64,000 bases of DNA from Trematomus loennbergii (GCA_012861695.1 JAAOOA010000399.1:15359248-15423247), one strand, 5' to 3'. Shown: positions 35,881 through 50,384, numbered from the stretch's first letter. Notes: a model not told the origin generated them from the letters alone. A program made the numbers and translations.

Positions 35881-37972
35881 TGCCAATGGTAAAGATGGTA
35901 GAGATAGTATGCTGTGCTACACATGTTGTGAAGGAAACCAGAGAGAAACCCGTCCTAACAGCCTCTGTGTTAAGCTCTCAGTGGTTTAAAGTTGAGGTTT
36001 TCACCTGCGTCCGTTTGTACTTTCAGATTCTTGCTTAGTTTCACTGTTCTTTGTTTGTTTCCCACGGCAAACTATGGGAGTCGTGTTTAGTTCATGGTTA
36101 GGATACTGCTCATAAAAACCCAGTACTTCCTGATTTACAGCCAATTTACCACTTGAAGTTACAAATAGGTTATTGATATTAACAAATAAGCATCCACTAA
36201 AATTAGGATTACTTTTATACATTTTTACTTTTTGTCACCTATTACAGTGTTAAGCAACTTGCCTGAGTTTCTTCATCGTTGTAGCTGTAATAATATAACA
36301 GTGTTATTTAATGATTACATTAAGGTTATGGATGATTGATTTTATGTGTACATACAACCTGTTTACATACACTTTGTTGGCAGCATTGCATTAGGCACAG
36401 CTTCCAGATAACCAAAAATACATGTCATGCCTCTATAATTAAAAACAGATGTTGTAAAATCATTATTTGATTATTTTGTATTGTTTTTGTTTCTCCCTAA
36501 AATGTGCATGGCTTAATATCTTAAATCAATGTGCTTATGTCATGCCTCATGCATAATAAAATCCCCAGAATGAGGACCGCATGTTCACGAAGTTCATTTG
36601 TGTCCTCAGGATACATTTTGTGTTTCCAGGCTGACAATGACAACACTGTTCCTGCAGGAACAAGTAGTCCTTTGGTTTGAAGAACATGCCAACAATGTCG
36701 CCACTGCAATAACCTCATAACAACCCAAAAGAGCGTTTTTGTAGGTAACAAATGCTGAGCCAGCACCAAATCCGATATTAGTAATTGGTTTTGACTTCAC
36801 TGGTTACAGGACCCTCCAGGAGAATAAATCTTGTTGCTGCCATTTAATCAGATAATTCACTTTTAGACTGGAACATTTAAACCTTGTAACTTGCAGTAAT
36901 CAGAAGACACGACAGCCCTACATTCCTTCTTTTCACCAGGAAGTTATTCAGAATATATTCAAAATAATTTAATTTAAAGAACAATATAGTTTAGTACTAA
37001 TTACATGCAGACATGTAGGCGTTCAATTAGAAATATTCCATGAATTGCTTCTGCAAGTAACAGACCTTTGATTGCACAGCAGGTCAGCTTAACAAGCTAA
37101 ATATGTAACTGTATAAGAACAGAAATGAAGAATACTATAATTATAATTTAATTTCAACTTTTTTCAAGAAAACTTATACCTATTTTGATTTTATTTAATA
37201 AAAATAAGAAAATCCAGTAAACCACCTAAATGTTATGGGGAGGTTATGGACAAAAACAAATGCCACATGTAGATTTTGTATTTTAAACCGGCCTAGTGAA
37301 CAGTTAAAGTTGCTATTGGGGTCATCATTTCTTTCTCCTTTACTACAGATGAAATATTGTTGACATTGGGAAAGCCGGCTGTTAGTTGCTTGTTGATTTT
37401 ACTTTGTTTTTCTGAGACCCTCAACCACAGCAGGAGGTTGTTCAAAATTAGATCAGGATATGACCAGGTTGTGTCAACATTTGCCATAGGCTGATTTAAA
37501 ATAATGTTTTCTAAAGGAATGACATTGTGTTCTGATCATGAGTGTCTTTTTAACTTCACTTGTTATAAAAATGCATATATTCATGGCACCAACGACTTTG
37601 TAAAAATACAAAGTTGTATATCTCGTCTACAGACATAAGCTCAAGTTATCAAACAATATCATAACCGAACAAAATATTTTAAAAATGTTAGTCAAATAAT
37701 TATTTTTATTATTTATTTCATGACAAAAATAAAGCAAATGCAATTTGGGAATAACTTACACTTAACAATGGTGAAAATATTAGACAGTTCATATTTGAGA
37801 TCCAGCAAGTGTGTCTGTAGATGGATGGACATTTGAATGTTAAACAAAAGCATAGTGTAATGAGTTATTATGTCCAATTTACTACTTCTTTTAGGAACCA
37901 GGATCTGTGGTCTTTCATATCTCTTTCCTACTGAAGGCTGAAGGCCAGGCTCATAGAGTCACAGTGAAGCAG

Positions 37973-40900
37973 TTATTTGACTTGTATAACCTGCTGCTCA
38001 CAGCAACAGGTTATTTTTTCTTCTACTGTTGCTCCCTCACTGGTTTCATTTGGTTGACTGTCGTACTCTCTTCTGATAGTTGCAACGGCGAGTCCTTGGT
38101 CTGTGTTTTTGATTTTTTTTTTAGAGGAGCGTTTTTCCCCGATGGCCTGTATAACATCAGAAGCCGCCCAGTGGTGCCGGGTCAGCGCATCCTGCAGGGT
38201 GAAGGAGCCGTCTCTGGTCCGCCTAACTCCCCTACACACTGCTGTGCTGCGCAGCTCCAGTCCTATCTCATGCACAACTTTGCGCAAATATTTCTGAGTT
38301 TCATTAATACACTGCACCTCTGTAAGAACAGGGAAAACTATTAGTTAGTATTTAAATTATTTGCATATTTACAATTGTGAAATTAGATTTGTTGTGTCAA
38401 ATTAAATGGCATTTACCTAAAGTGAAGTTGGGGGGCTCGAAGTGAATGCAGCGTAAGCCTGTCAGAATAGGCAGCGATTTCCCATCTGGACCAAGTAAAC
38501 CTTGCACAGCCATCTCATAGGCTTCCTGCGAACGCATGTCTACGTTTGAATACAATAACAAGGCCTTTTGATTGGCTCCCTGTAGCATCGCCAAGACTCT
38601 TTCCAGCTTATCCTTTGTGATGTGACCTGTTGAAAGCAACAATATTTTAGAGTCAGATAATGCACAATAATTGATGCAATCACCTTTAGTTTTGTTTGGC
38701 CAGTGATTAAAACATGACATCTCCTACATTCAAAAGGTGGAAATGACACAAAGGAAAGGCCCCTATATAATGCTCGAAATATATCAACTGGTAATCATAA
38801 AATGCTTCACAGTAACATACTACAGGGCGATTGGCTGATGGAAAATTGTATTCAACACCTTCTCACTTGTAATGATCTTAAACTATATCTCGGTATGTAA
38901 CGTACATTTACTATTGAAACTGAAACCGTACAGGGAAAATTCAGTTATCCTACCGTATGTTGATCTTTCCACAATCCTGCCTGTGTGAGAGAAATCATCT
39001 GTTGCAGTCCCAAATTCCCCCTCCAACGTGTAATCCTGAAACACATCAGACAACATTAAACCTGTGTATATAGTATCTGTATTGCATCTGATGTAAAACC
39101 AGCAGAAATGATAAATTACCCTTGTGACTCGTGTATTGAAAAGATTATTCAGGGCCTTGTTTCCATTACCAACAGCAAGAACTGAAGTTAAAAAAAGGAA
39201 GGAATACTTTGAGAGATGTCATATATTAAATATAACATGATCTGAAACAGATTAAATCATACCCAGAACGCCAGAAGAGGATGTATCCAGGCGATGTCCT
39301 ACTCCAACTTTTATATTCTGAAATTCAGGTCCAATCACTAACACACACAGAAGAAACACATTTTATTTACTCAAGTCACTAATGAGCCATCAGGCCAGTC
39401 TCTATGGTTTGTTTTGAAATGAACAGGGGGGAATGGGTAAAATGTGATGACAAAAATGACATCTCCCTGTTGAGTTACAGACTTTATTCGGACCAGCATT
39501 AAGGTAGGAAAGCAGATTATAATCAGAAACCCAGCTCCCTAGCAGAAGATACTTTTAACCAAGTCGTGATTTATACTAAAATCAAATTAAGATTAGTGAG
39601 TAAGTAAACTACAAAGGCTGAGTTTGTAAATATAAACACAGTGTTTTTTGGGAGCACTGTAGTGACAAATATAAATTATTTGAGAGCAGACAGCATTAAA
39701 GGTAGGGTAGGTAAGTTTGAGAAACCGGCTCGAGATCGCTAGAATTTGAAAATACACAACCGGAGAAAATCTGCCACTTCCTTATAGAGCCCCTCCTCCA
39801 ACACACACGAACGCACACATGACCAATGAGGGCACGAGATAAGTTTGTGCACAGAGTGGAAGGCTGACAGGCAGGTAGGCCATCCAGTTATTTTAGCCGG
39901 GCCGGCTAAAATGATTGGTCGTACTTTTTACAGTATTACGGCTTCCCCAGATGACATTTTTTTATGGATTTTTTGTCAAAGCACTTAAGATATTCATTGC
40001 TATCGGGATGTTAAGAGCATTCCATGGAATATAACAAAAAGTGTATCTCGAGCCGGTTTCTCAAACTTACCTACCCTACCTTTAACCTATAATTAACCTA
40101 TAATACTTGTGTGTTGATTTGAATTAACCCAGTTGACCCGGGAGGTCAAGTGGACACACGTACCCAGAGGATGCTTGGACAGTACTGGCACAGAGACTGC
40201 AGACAGGGTGAGTCCTTTGGGTGCTTCAGCCTCACTGACTGGGAGTGCCAAGAAGCGCACCTCCGTAGGAAGTGGCTGGGACGGTGTAGCATTCAATCCT
40301 AGAGAGAGAGTTGAGAGACAATACAAAAAGACAACAGCTTAAAAAAGTGAAAAAAGCTCAATTGAATACCAATTAAAAGTGTATCTCGAGCCGGTTTCTC
40401 AAACTTACCTACCCTGCTACCTTTAACCTATAATTAACCTATAATACTTGTGTGTTGATTTGAATTAACCCAGTTGACCCGGGAGGTCAAGTGGACACAC
40501 GTACCCAGAGGATGCTTGGACAGTACTGGCACAGAGGCTGCAGACAGGGCGAGTCCTTTGGGTGCTTCAGCCTCACTGACTGGGAGTGCCAAGAAGCGCA
40601 CCTCCGTAGGAAGTGGCTGGGACGGTGTAGCATTCAATCCTAGAGAGAGAGTTGAGAGACAATACAAAAAGACAACAGCTTAAAAAAGCTCAATTGAATA
40701 CCAATTAAAATCATTGGTCAATGAAGTACAAGATGTTTCTCAAGAGTTCAGAAGTTTGTAAAGCTTGTTTTGTTTATACATGATTTAAAGACAACAAAAA
40801 AACATGTTTTTATGAGAAACTGAAAAAGATCTAGCCTTGTGGACATGCAGTTGGCCTATATAAAACATCAAGTTATCTACTTCATTGTTGTTAGACTCTA

Positions 40901-41319
40901 AATTCAAAAATAACAACAAACTTTCTGTAATAGGGACCAAGAAATTACAGTTCTGCCAGATTCAAAATCATTTTGAGTTCAAAAGGAACGAGTAGACACA
41001 CAATAAATGAGAAAAGGACTTTCCCATGAGAGTAAAGCTGAGAGAAAAATGTCCAATAATCTCTGTTGGTCAAGGTTAAAGACAAGGCTGAGTCACTTGT
41101 TAATTGTTCATCTGTAATAAACTGTATCATTCCTAACAGCAGACATATACAATTGTTAGTGTGTTTGATGGACTACGTTTTTCAGGATGCGTTATCCTCA
41201 CCTTTTAGAAGACTTGTCTCGATGCTATCACGTACTTGTTTCCAGTGGACACCAGCGGGTTTGTAAACACAAAACAAACCCTCTATTTTCCGAAACATCC
41301 GAATAGCTGGAGTTGCCAT
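37973..41319 (-). CDS. trub2: TruB-family pseudouridine synthase 2, with duplicated exon 2
   Basis: Family members convert uridine to pseudouridine in RNA; TRUB2 is mitochondrial in mammals. Exons, 5' to 3': 41319-41202 (MATPAIRMFRKIEGLFCVYKPAG), 40639-40505 and/or 40298-40164, 39337-39263, 39181-39120, 39035-38954, 38626-38417 and 38319-37973. The TruB catalytic motif is GVGHRLDTSSSGVL, with the Asp of HRLD. Other matches to human TRUB2 are NQKALLLYSNVDM, QEAYEMAVQGL, LVHEIGLEL-like VVHEIGLELRSTAVC and VRRTRDGSF. One exon 2 copy gives 342 residues, close to human; both copies give 387. Every junction is phase-consistent and no frame breaks are seen. The C-terminal tail after VIQAIGEKR is Lys/Glu rich and not conserved. 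Confidence 0.93.
39700..40081. mobile_element. TTAA-flanked miniature transposon, family A (full copy)
   Basis: Flanked by TTAA on both sides (39696-39699 and 40082-40085), with ends AGGTAGGGTAGGTAAGTTTG and CAAACTTACCTACCCTACCT. The inner inverted pair GAAACCGGCTCGAGAT is also present. It lies in trub2 intron 2, and its right 40 bp were copied together with exon 2 in the adjacent tandem duplication. Confidence 0.9.
40041..40717. repeat. trub2: Tandem duplication of about 340 bp containing trub2 exon 2
   Basis: Unit 1 is 40041-40378 and unit 2 is 40379-40717. Each begins GTGTATCTCGAGCCGGTTTC (the tail of the family A transposon), continues through identical intron sequence and holds a complete 135-nt exon with both splice sites. 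Differences are few: two base changes in the exon (Thr/Ala and Val/Ala), a GCT insertion and a 9-nt indel. The breakpoint lies inside the transposon end. Confidence 0.95.
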
Positions 41320-41599
41320 TATGTTAATAACATCAGGTTATCCCGGTCTCTAAAGATATAGAACTAGGGTAACCTTGAGGCTTTTTCACGGATAAAAGTA
41401 GTTACTTTTCGGTTGATTTTGCTCCATTTGACTTTACTACATGCATTGCATGGTAACCTTGGCGCATGCGTAGATGTCTTTCAAATGTATTACTTATGTT
41501 TAGTTAGCTCTCCCTGAACACACTGCCCCCTGCGGTACTGGAGGTATAACTGGCAGAACTGTACGACAAGCTGACGACAAGCCGTGTGAAATGAAAACA

Positions 41600-43810
<2,211 letters not shown>

Positions 43811-44424
43811 ATAAATAAGAACGGCTTTATATTGAGTAGGAGGAAATAGGAAAGGCAGAATATAGTTGACTCTTTTTTGGGAAGGTTGATTGAAAGTTAT
43901 ACAAAGGAATTGACTTCGAAGGAGCCATAACTCAAGCCAATGGCAGAAGCTATCTGCTGTATATTTTACAGTGAGACTTTTTGGTTCAACGCTTACCTTA
44001 CCACACACACACACAGCTGAATAACCATGTTAATGTAGTCAAATGCATCTCCAACAACATGTATGTTTTATGGTGGACTATTTATACTAAATGTCATTGA
44101 TCCATTCATCACTATATTTAATTAAAACCCCAAGATGTCAACCCCAGCGTGGCATTAGGGGTAAAGTCAAGGAGTATCATTACCTGGGGACTGTCTGAAG
44201 CTGAGTTTCCTTGCAATATATTGGATTATGACGGATAACTGATTGGACCTGCGGGGTACAGACCAGGGGACAGTGACACTTTTGGCCCGTTCACCTGCAA
44301 AACGTTACATAAAGGGACATTTAGCAACCAGAACAGGGGTCAAAATGAGAATAATTATTAAAAAAAATCAAATAAACTCAAAACAACTTCAGAAAGAAAC
44401 AAAAAATGTCAAACAGGGACTTAA

Positions 44425-44794
44425 AGGTGGGGTAGGTACGTTTGAGAAACCGGCTCGAGATACACTTTTTGTTATATTCCATGGAATGCTCTTAATATCC
44501 CGATAGCAATGAATATCTTAAGTGCTTTGACAAAAAATCCATAAAAAAATGTCATCTGTGGAAGCCGTAGTACTGTAAAAAGCAGTACTACGGCCCGGCT
44601 AAAATAATGGATGGCCTACCAGCCTGTCAGCCTTCCATCTGTGCACAAACTTATCTCGTGCCCTCATTGGTCATGTGCGCGTTCGTGTGTGTTGGAGGAG
44701 GGGCTCTGTAAGGAAGTGGCAGATTTTCTCCGGTTGTGTATTTTCAAATTCTAGCGCACTCGAGCTGGTTTCTCCGAAATGACCTACCCCACCT
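44425..44794. mobile_element. TTAA-flanked miniature transposon, family A
   Basis: TTAA flanks at 44421-44424 and 44795-44798; the left end is AGGTGGGGTAGG and the right end CCTACCCCACCT. The interior matches the copy at 29641, with a small internal palindrome near 44570-44592 (GTAGTACTG and CAGTACTAC). Its right TTAA adjoins the start of the duplicated block. Confidence 0.88.
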
Positions 44795-44797
44795 TTA

Positions 44798-45480
44798 ATA
44801 CATAAATCAAAAGCATAGAATGTATTTTTGTTTTAAAAAATCAGGTGTCTACCTACTGCATTCAAAAATAAATGTTTTTAAAGTAAAGGAGAATTAAGTA
44901 GCCTAAATATGAACAATGAAGACAATTATTTCAGTACGTCGACCTATAATATATCGATCTTTATTTCTAAATGTATTGTACATTTGTGATTATCTCAATT
45001 TTCTAACAATTATCTGTCACATGTAATCCGATACTCCATAGCTTGTGTCATATTCCTCTACCGTGGCCTTGTGTCACATTTTTTATTAACATGCAAGTAA
45101 ACTTTGTATCTTCTTTTATCTGAAGGAAAAACGGCTGAGGTCAAAGAGACCCTGCAGTCCATGCAGAAGGACAGACTCTCAGTTGGACACTGGGTTGGAA
45201 GTACCAGCAGAACCAGAAGAAGAAGTGGGAGAAACGCCGGCTGAAAGCAGACGCTCAACACACCAAATACATCGCCTTCAAGAGGCATGGCCCCCAGCAA
45301 TCTCTGCTCGATCAACTGTTGGATTGGTCCGTCTGCTAAAAACAGCAGCTTTAAATCCAGATCTTACAGATTTGTTTTATTGTTATTGTTATTTACCTTG
45401 TTTCTTTGTTTTCTTTATTGTTTTTTCTTTAGTAAAAATGCATTGAACAATAAAAGTGTCTACAAAAACTGGTGTGCAGA
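44798..45480. repeat. First copy of a roughly 0.65-kb duplicated block
   Basis: From 'aatacataaatcaaaagcat' onward this block matches 45858-46487, including the poly(A)-like end of a small coding exon. The copies are about 1060 bp apart and separated by about 380 bp that include a distinct repeat ('aatccgttacaataactagt'). Confidence 0.9.
45127..45340 (+). pseudogene. Decayed copy of an unidentified gene's terminal exon
   Basis: It is homologous to the open exon at 46193-46405 (shared LQSMQKDRLSVGHWV and GPQQSLLDQLLDWSVC). The frame is broken by an extra A near 45130 and by loss of one A in the GGTTGGAAGT stretch near 45200, and several residues differ (Q to H, S to F). I do not recognise the family. 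Confidence 0.65.
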
Positions 45481-45594
45481 GGAAAAAGTGGAGACTGAGC
45501 ATGTCACTGATAACTCCAACTATCTCCTCCTTCCTTCGAAACCAAACCGAAGATCTGATGGTATGTATCATCAGGGTTGGGAGGGTTAATTAAA

Positions 45595-45855
45595 AATGTA
45601 ATCCGTTACAATAACTAGTTACACATCCTTAATCTGAGTATCAAAATACAAAAGTAATTTAACCTGATTACTTTCCGTTACTTTTGGATTACGTCAAAAT
45701 GAAGTGCAATGCAAATAAAAACAAGAGAAAAATAAACAACAATAAGATGATTTTTACTTAATTGTATGTAACAATGTAACCTTAGAAAAGAGAAACCAAG
45801 ATATTTCATATAGAAAATGTAGTAACAGTTAGGGTTCACAAATGCTGTTAATGCT
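45595..45855. repeat. Dispersed repeat between duplicated blocks
   Basis: The segment 'taatccgttacaataactagttac' with 'cctgattactttccgttacttttggattac' is a pattern I recognise as common in fish genomes. It separates the two duplicated copies and may have mediated the duplication. Confidence 0.5.
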
Positions 45856-45857
45856 TA

Positions 45858-46487
45858 ATACATAAATCAAAAGCATAGAATGTATTTTTGTTTAAAAAAT
45901 CAGGTGTCTACCTACTGCATTCAAAAATAAATGTTTTTAAAATAAAGGAGAATTAAAGTAGCCTAAATATGAACAATGAAGACAATTATTTCAGTACGTC
46001 GACCTATATATATCGATCTTTATTTCTAAATGTATTGTACATTTGTGATACTGTTTGTTATCTCAATTTTCTAACAATAATCTGTCACATGTAATCCGAT
46101 ACTCCATAGCTTGTGTCATATTCCTACTGTGGCCTTGTGTCACATTTTTTATTAACATGCAAGTAAACTTTGTATCTTCTTTTATCTGAAGGAAAACAGC
46201 TGAGGTCAAAGAGACCCTGCAGTCCATGCAGAAGGACAGACTCTCAGTTGGACACTGGGTTGGAAAGTACCAGCAGAACCATGAGAAGAAGCGGGAGAAA
46301 CGCCGGCTGAAAGCAGACGCTCAACGCAAAGAATACATCGCCTCCAAGAGCCATGGCCCCCAGCAATCTCTGCTCGATGAACTGTTGGACTGGTCCGTCT
46401 GCTAAAGACAGCAGCTTTAAATCCAGATCCCACAGATTTCATTTTATTGTTATTTACCTTGTTTCTTTATTGTTTTTTCTTAAGTAT
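45858..46487. repeat. Second copy of the duplicated block
   Basis: It is the counterpart of 44798-45480. It has small indels relative to the first copy (for example 'atactgtttg' near 46049 and loss of one A near 46194) and carries the version whose coding exon is still open. Confidence 0.9.
46193..46405 (+). CDS. Open terminal exon of an unidentified basic protein
   Basis: After a possible acceptor (TTATCTGAAG) the frame reads KTAEVKETLQSMQKDRLSVG, then HWVGKYQQNHEKKREKRRLK, then ADAQRKEYIASKSHG, and ends LLDELLDWSVC with a TAA at 46403-46405. The frame has no ATG at its start, so it must be the 3' part of a spliced gene or a captured fragment; no upstream exons were found in the window. The charged KKREKRR stretch suggests a nucleic-acid-binding or nucleolar protein, but that is only a guess. 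The organised C-terminus and open frame argue for a real exon. Confidence 0.5.
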   Translation, partial: KTAEVKETLQSMQKDRLSVGHWVGKYQQNHEKKREKRRLKADAQRKEYIASKSHGPQQSLLDELLDWSVC

Positions 46488-46565
46488 AAAAGTTTTCATT
46501 GAAAAGATCAAGTTGTTCTGTCCACTCTCTTGCATAAATGTTGGTTAAGATGTATGGAAATATAC

Positions 46566-46660
46566 TGAGGTGCAGTGGTGATAAGAAACTAAGTACAATT
46601 TTGAGGTACTTTACTTGAGCATTTCCATTTTATGCTGCTTTGTAATTCTACTCCACTATT
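46566..46660. repeat. Copy of the 'acttaagtac' dispersed repeat
   Basis: It contains 'aattttgaggtactttactt' and 'catttccattttatgctgct', matching 1290-1350. Confidence 0.65.
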
Positions 46661-46735
46661 AATTCAGAGGTAAATATGGTATATACTCTAATACATTTAT
46701 GTAGTACCTTTAAATAATTTGCATATATAGCTTAA

Positions 46736-47216
46736 AGGGGACCTATCATGCAAAATGCACTTTTGTACGTCTTTTATACATGAATATGTGTCCCCGTTGT
46801 TCCAGGGAACTCACCAAGTGTCAGAAAACACAACCCTCTCTATTTTCCTCCATACCCAAATCTCTAAAAAAGGGGCTGCAACGGATCTGATAAAAACTGA
46901 TCCAGATTTAAACACTGTCCTGACGTCAGGACAGTGGCGCTACGGCTATTGGGCCAACTCCACCAATCAGGAGGAGACAGCCACGGCCATTGCCGTTCGA
47001 AAGCGCTGGAGACGCTGTAGTACATATGCCAGGCCTGTAGAATCCCACAGAATCTGCCCTTGCTAAAACAGATCTAAAAAATGTCAAATTGAGCAAAATG
47101 AGGCATGGCTAAAATGCATGATCTGTTTGGTATTTTGAAAAAAAAAAAGTATAAATATGCCTTATATAGGTATGGTCCTACACTATATTATTCAAATATA
47201 GCATGATAGGTCCACT
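46736..47216. mobile_element. TTAA-flanked miniature transposon, family B relative
   Basis: TTAA at 46732-46735 and 47217-47220. The ends are AGGGGACCTATCATGCAAAA and GCATGATAGGTCCACT. The subterminal 'cttttatacatgaatatgtgtcccc' resembles the element at 59392. No protein is encoded. Confidence 0.88.
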
Positions 47217-47467
47217 TTAATGATAAACAATAAGATCAACACTTTAGATACACCGTTCTTTTTTCTCCTGGGGAAAGATACCGAAGTTGGGCCGTCATTG
47301 TTCCATCAACTGATCAAACATTCCACATGTACATAACAAATAAACACATATGATAATGTGACGGTACACATTAATTAACTTTCTTATTTTTAGACACACA
47401 CACTTTATTAGATATTAGCTTACTAGCATTATGCTTATATGACATTTCTAAGACACACAAGGTATCC

Positions 47468-47725
47468 ATCCATCCATCCATCTTTTAACGCGTATCCGGA
47501 GTCGGGTCACGGAGATAGCATTTCCAGCAAATTGCCCCAAATGTAAATTTCCATCGTCTCATCAACCAGCTCTGACTGGGGGGTTCCAAGGCATTCCCAG
47601 GCCAGCGTGGAGATATGAGATATAATCCCTCCAACTGGTCCTGCGTCTGCCCCTTGGTCTCCTACCAGCTGGACGTGCCTGGATCACCACCCTAGGGAGG
47701 CGGCCTACAAGGGGCCCGAACCACC
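47468..47725. mobile_element. Fish LINE fragment (CATC-tailed)
   Basis: It begins with a (CATC)n tail followed by 'gtatccggagtcgggtcacg' and 'gttccaaggcattcccaggc', and ends near 'accctagggaggcggcc'. This is the familiar 3' portion of an abundant fish LINE read from its tail end. It is diverged and has no open frame. Confidence 0.6.
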
Positions 47726-48559
47726 TCAACTAGCATAGGCCTATAACAAATGAGCTGCAGTTATAAATTATCATGTAACTTAAACCATTAAAAATAAGTA
47801 TAGGTGAAGTCTGGCGGTATGAATTGACCTCCCACCATCAGTTGGTATGACTGGTACAAAGCAAACTGAGCTAAAGTTAGAGTACATGTCAAACATGATG
47901 TTTCCTTAAGTTTAAGGTCAGAAAGAATAAAATAAGTGTTGTTAAATATGGCTATTATCATACAGTAACCGTGACCCCACAACAACAGGAGACCTGACAG
48001 AAATGTGTGAGAGTACTTATTTTAGGTAAATGTAAAATGTAGTTGTAGTATTAATCCAGTAGGCTAGAGGCCGGTAATGCAACGACTGGATGCCAACCGC
48101 CTCTAAAAACCAAGAAGAAGAAGCTCCTGTAAAAATAAAAACACCGCAGAAGAAGACGGGCTGCTGCTTACCGTAGCTCAGTGTTGACAACAGTGGCAAA
48201 GGATTGACTACGGTACGTTTAAACTGTCACAACTTGTGTACTGTGTTTGCTGGAGTATCTTTCTTACATAGCTTCGTGTATTAACTTAAGCCTGAAAATA
48301 AATGAGTATGATACTAAATCAACGAGTGTAGTGTTAGCTAACAGCCTGCAAGAACATATTGCGCAGCTAGGTAGCGTTACGGTAGTTTCAACGTTACATA
48401 GCATAGGTCATGACAGTTTTAGATTAGCTATTTATTAGCGACATCCCCTTTTAATTGGTCCTTTAATTCTTATTGTTTGTTTATATTGTTTTATTTATTT
48501 TATAGGTTTTGATTTATATTGTTTAGTGTATTTATTTATCGTATTATCATACTGATATT

Positions 48560-48640
48560 CTGTACAAACTGTGAAGTCCACTGAGACAAATGTAACATTT
48601 GTGATATTGGGCTATATAAATAAACATTGATTGATTGATA
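48560..48640 (+). repeat. LINE/SINE 3' tail with (TTGA)n end
   Basis: The sequence 'tgatattgggctatataaat' then 'aaacattgattgattgata' is a common fish retroelement tail. Only the terminal 80 bp are recognisable. Confidence 0.6.
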
Positions 48641-49457
48641 TAGCTTTTTTATTTATATTTATTTATTTTATAGTTTGATTAGCGACATCCCCTTATTATT
48701 CTTATTCTTCTTATTTTTTATATTTGTATAATTATATATATTGACAGGTAACGTTACTTTTTCTGAAGGTCTAAAATTGAGAATATTAACAGGGAATAGC
48801 TTGCCTTATAAGAACTGTATTTCGTCAAAACAATGCTTAAATATTTACATTTATATTTAGTATACCTTCTGTTAACATTAAACCATTTTTCATTATTTAT
48901 TCATTTTGAAATTTCGCACACCTTTTGGACGGATCTGAGTCTTACTCTTTTGATCTTAAAATGCCTTTTTTACCACTCGTTTAATCTTTAATGTGTTACT
49001 ATCATGGTCAAGATGATGGCTCTTGAATATCTAATTCATTTAATTGTTCTATATGCCAAAATATTTTATTCACAAGCAGTAATTTTTATCACTATATTAG
49101 GTTTTCTTAGACTGAATTTTCTTCTCAATAGTTCGGAAAAACTCTTCTTCCCTCAAAACTGAGACTTGCTTTTAACAAATGTACTCCTGTTTTTCTATTT
49201 AAATATAATATGAAAATATAATGTATTTCAATATTCTAATCCTATAACTTTAATAAGTGTATGAGGTATATGTGAGCAGGTATTGATTAACAACGTTTTT
49301 TGTATATTATATTTTGACAGTGACGAAAGCTTTAGTAGTTACTGTGATCACAAAGCTTCATTGTCAGCAGGGATTGAAAATGATCTTTCAGAGATAATCT
49401 TTAACATTGACATTAAGTACATTTCAGTCAATGAATTTACCCCCAAACTACTCTTAA

Positions 49458-50270
49458 AGGGCCCATGTCATGCTTTTCCGGTTATTACCCGTCCCCTTGT
49501 GTGTATGAAGGTTTTTATGCATGTAAACGGTGTGCAGAGTCACAAACCCTCAAAGTACACCCTGTAGCGAGTAAAATTCTAACACAGAAAATACCTCCCC
49601 AAAACGCCTCGTTGGAGATACGTCATTGTCCATTTGATTCTTCCATTTCGTTCCGGGTACGGCATGATGTCAAGCCGTACCCGGAACGAAATGGACCAAT
49701 CCGTGGAGCCGTTACGTTACGTCCGCGGAGCCGTTACGTTAAGCCCCCGCTGATTGGTCCAAATTGACCAATCCACGGACTTCCTCACACACACATCTGT
49801 GTGCAGGAAGCAGGCAGCTCAGCTGATTTCTTCTCCCTGGCTGCAGCCTGATAACAGACAGTTGGATCGCGGCGAAATTCTCTCTGCAGACCCATTCTCA
49901 CAGCGTTTATCAACCTATTTCTTACTCAATATCAAGCCACACTTATTGTTTTTACTTCGGCTGTGACTTTGTGTGTGCTCAGGATAAGTTTGGCTGTGTA
50001 TCGCTAACAAGGAAACAACACCTCCACGGAGCTCAGCGCGATTCACAACGTCCCGACCAATCAGAGCACACAGGGAGGGTGGGGGCTGGAGCTATTGGAG
50101 CTACAACGAGCCGTTAAAGGCAGAGAGTGAAATTCAGTGAATACACGTAGTTTACAGAGATGCTGTATGAGAAACCAATGTGAGTTTGGAAAATTGCACA
50201 ATATAAATCTATTCTAGTAGACCTCAACAATGGAATTATGATCAGTGGAAATGGCCATGACATGGGCCCT
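49458..50270. mobile_element. TTAA-flanked miniature transposon, family C
   Basis: TTAA at 49454-49457 and 50271-50274, with inverted ends AGGGCCCATGTCATG and CATGACATGGGCCCT. It contains a perfect 21-bp hairpin at 49643-49694 and GC-rich interior. Open frames inside are short and chance-like. Confidence 0.9.
49643..49694. repeat. Perfect 21-bp inverted repeat
   Basis: Arms 49643-49663 (CCATTTCGTTCCGGGTACGG plus C) and 49674-49694 are exact reverse complements with a 10-nt loop. It lies within the family C transposon. Confidence 0.95.
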
Positions 50271-50317
50271 TTAATTAAATGTATACTACAAAATACCAGT
50301 AACAATATTATAATATG

Positions 50318-50384
50318 ATTTCTGTTTATCAGCAGTTTATGGGTGCTTGCTGATTTCTGTTTATCAGCAGTTTATGGGTGCTTG
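50318..50384. repeat. Two-copy tandem repeat
   Basis: The string 'tgatttctgtttatcagcag' plus 'tttatgggtgcttg' occurs twice in direct succession. Confidence 0.9.

Larger units (their letters stand above)
34450..37960. other. Intergenic region between two minus-strand genes
   Basis: No coding segment is recognisable; open frames are short and unrelated to known proteins. Identifiable pieces are the end of a hAT-like element at 35512-35577 and a reverse copy of the dispersed repeat at about 35795-35880. The trub2 promoter is not here; it lies beyond 41319. The slc5a7-like promoter should lie just above 34450, but no TATA box stands out. Confidence 0.55.

Noticed and set aside
36521..36769. 82-codon minus-strand frame in the slc5a7-trub2 gap
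   Set aside because: No homology, no splice context, and composition similar to its surroundings.
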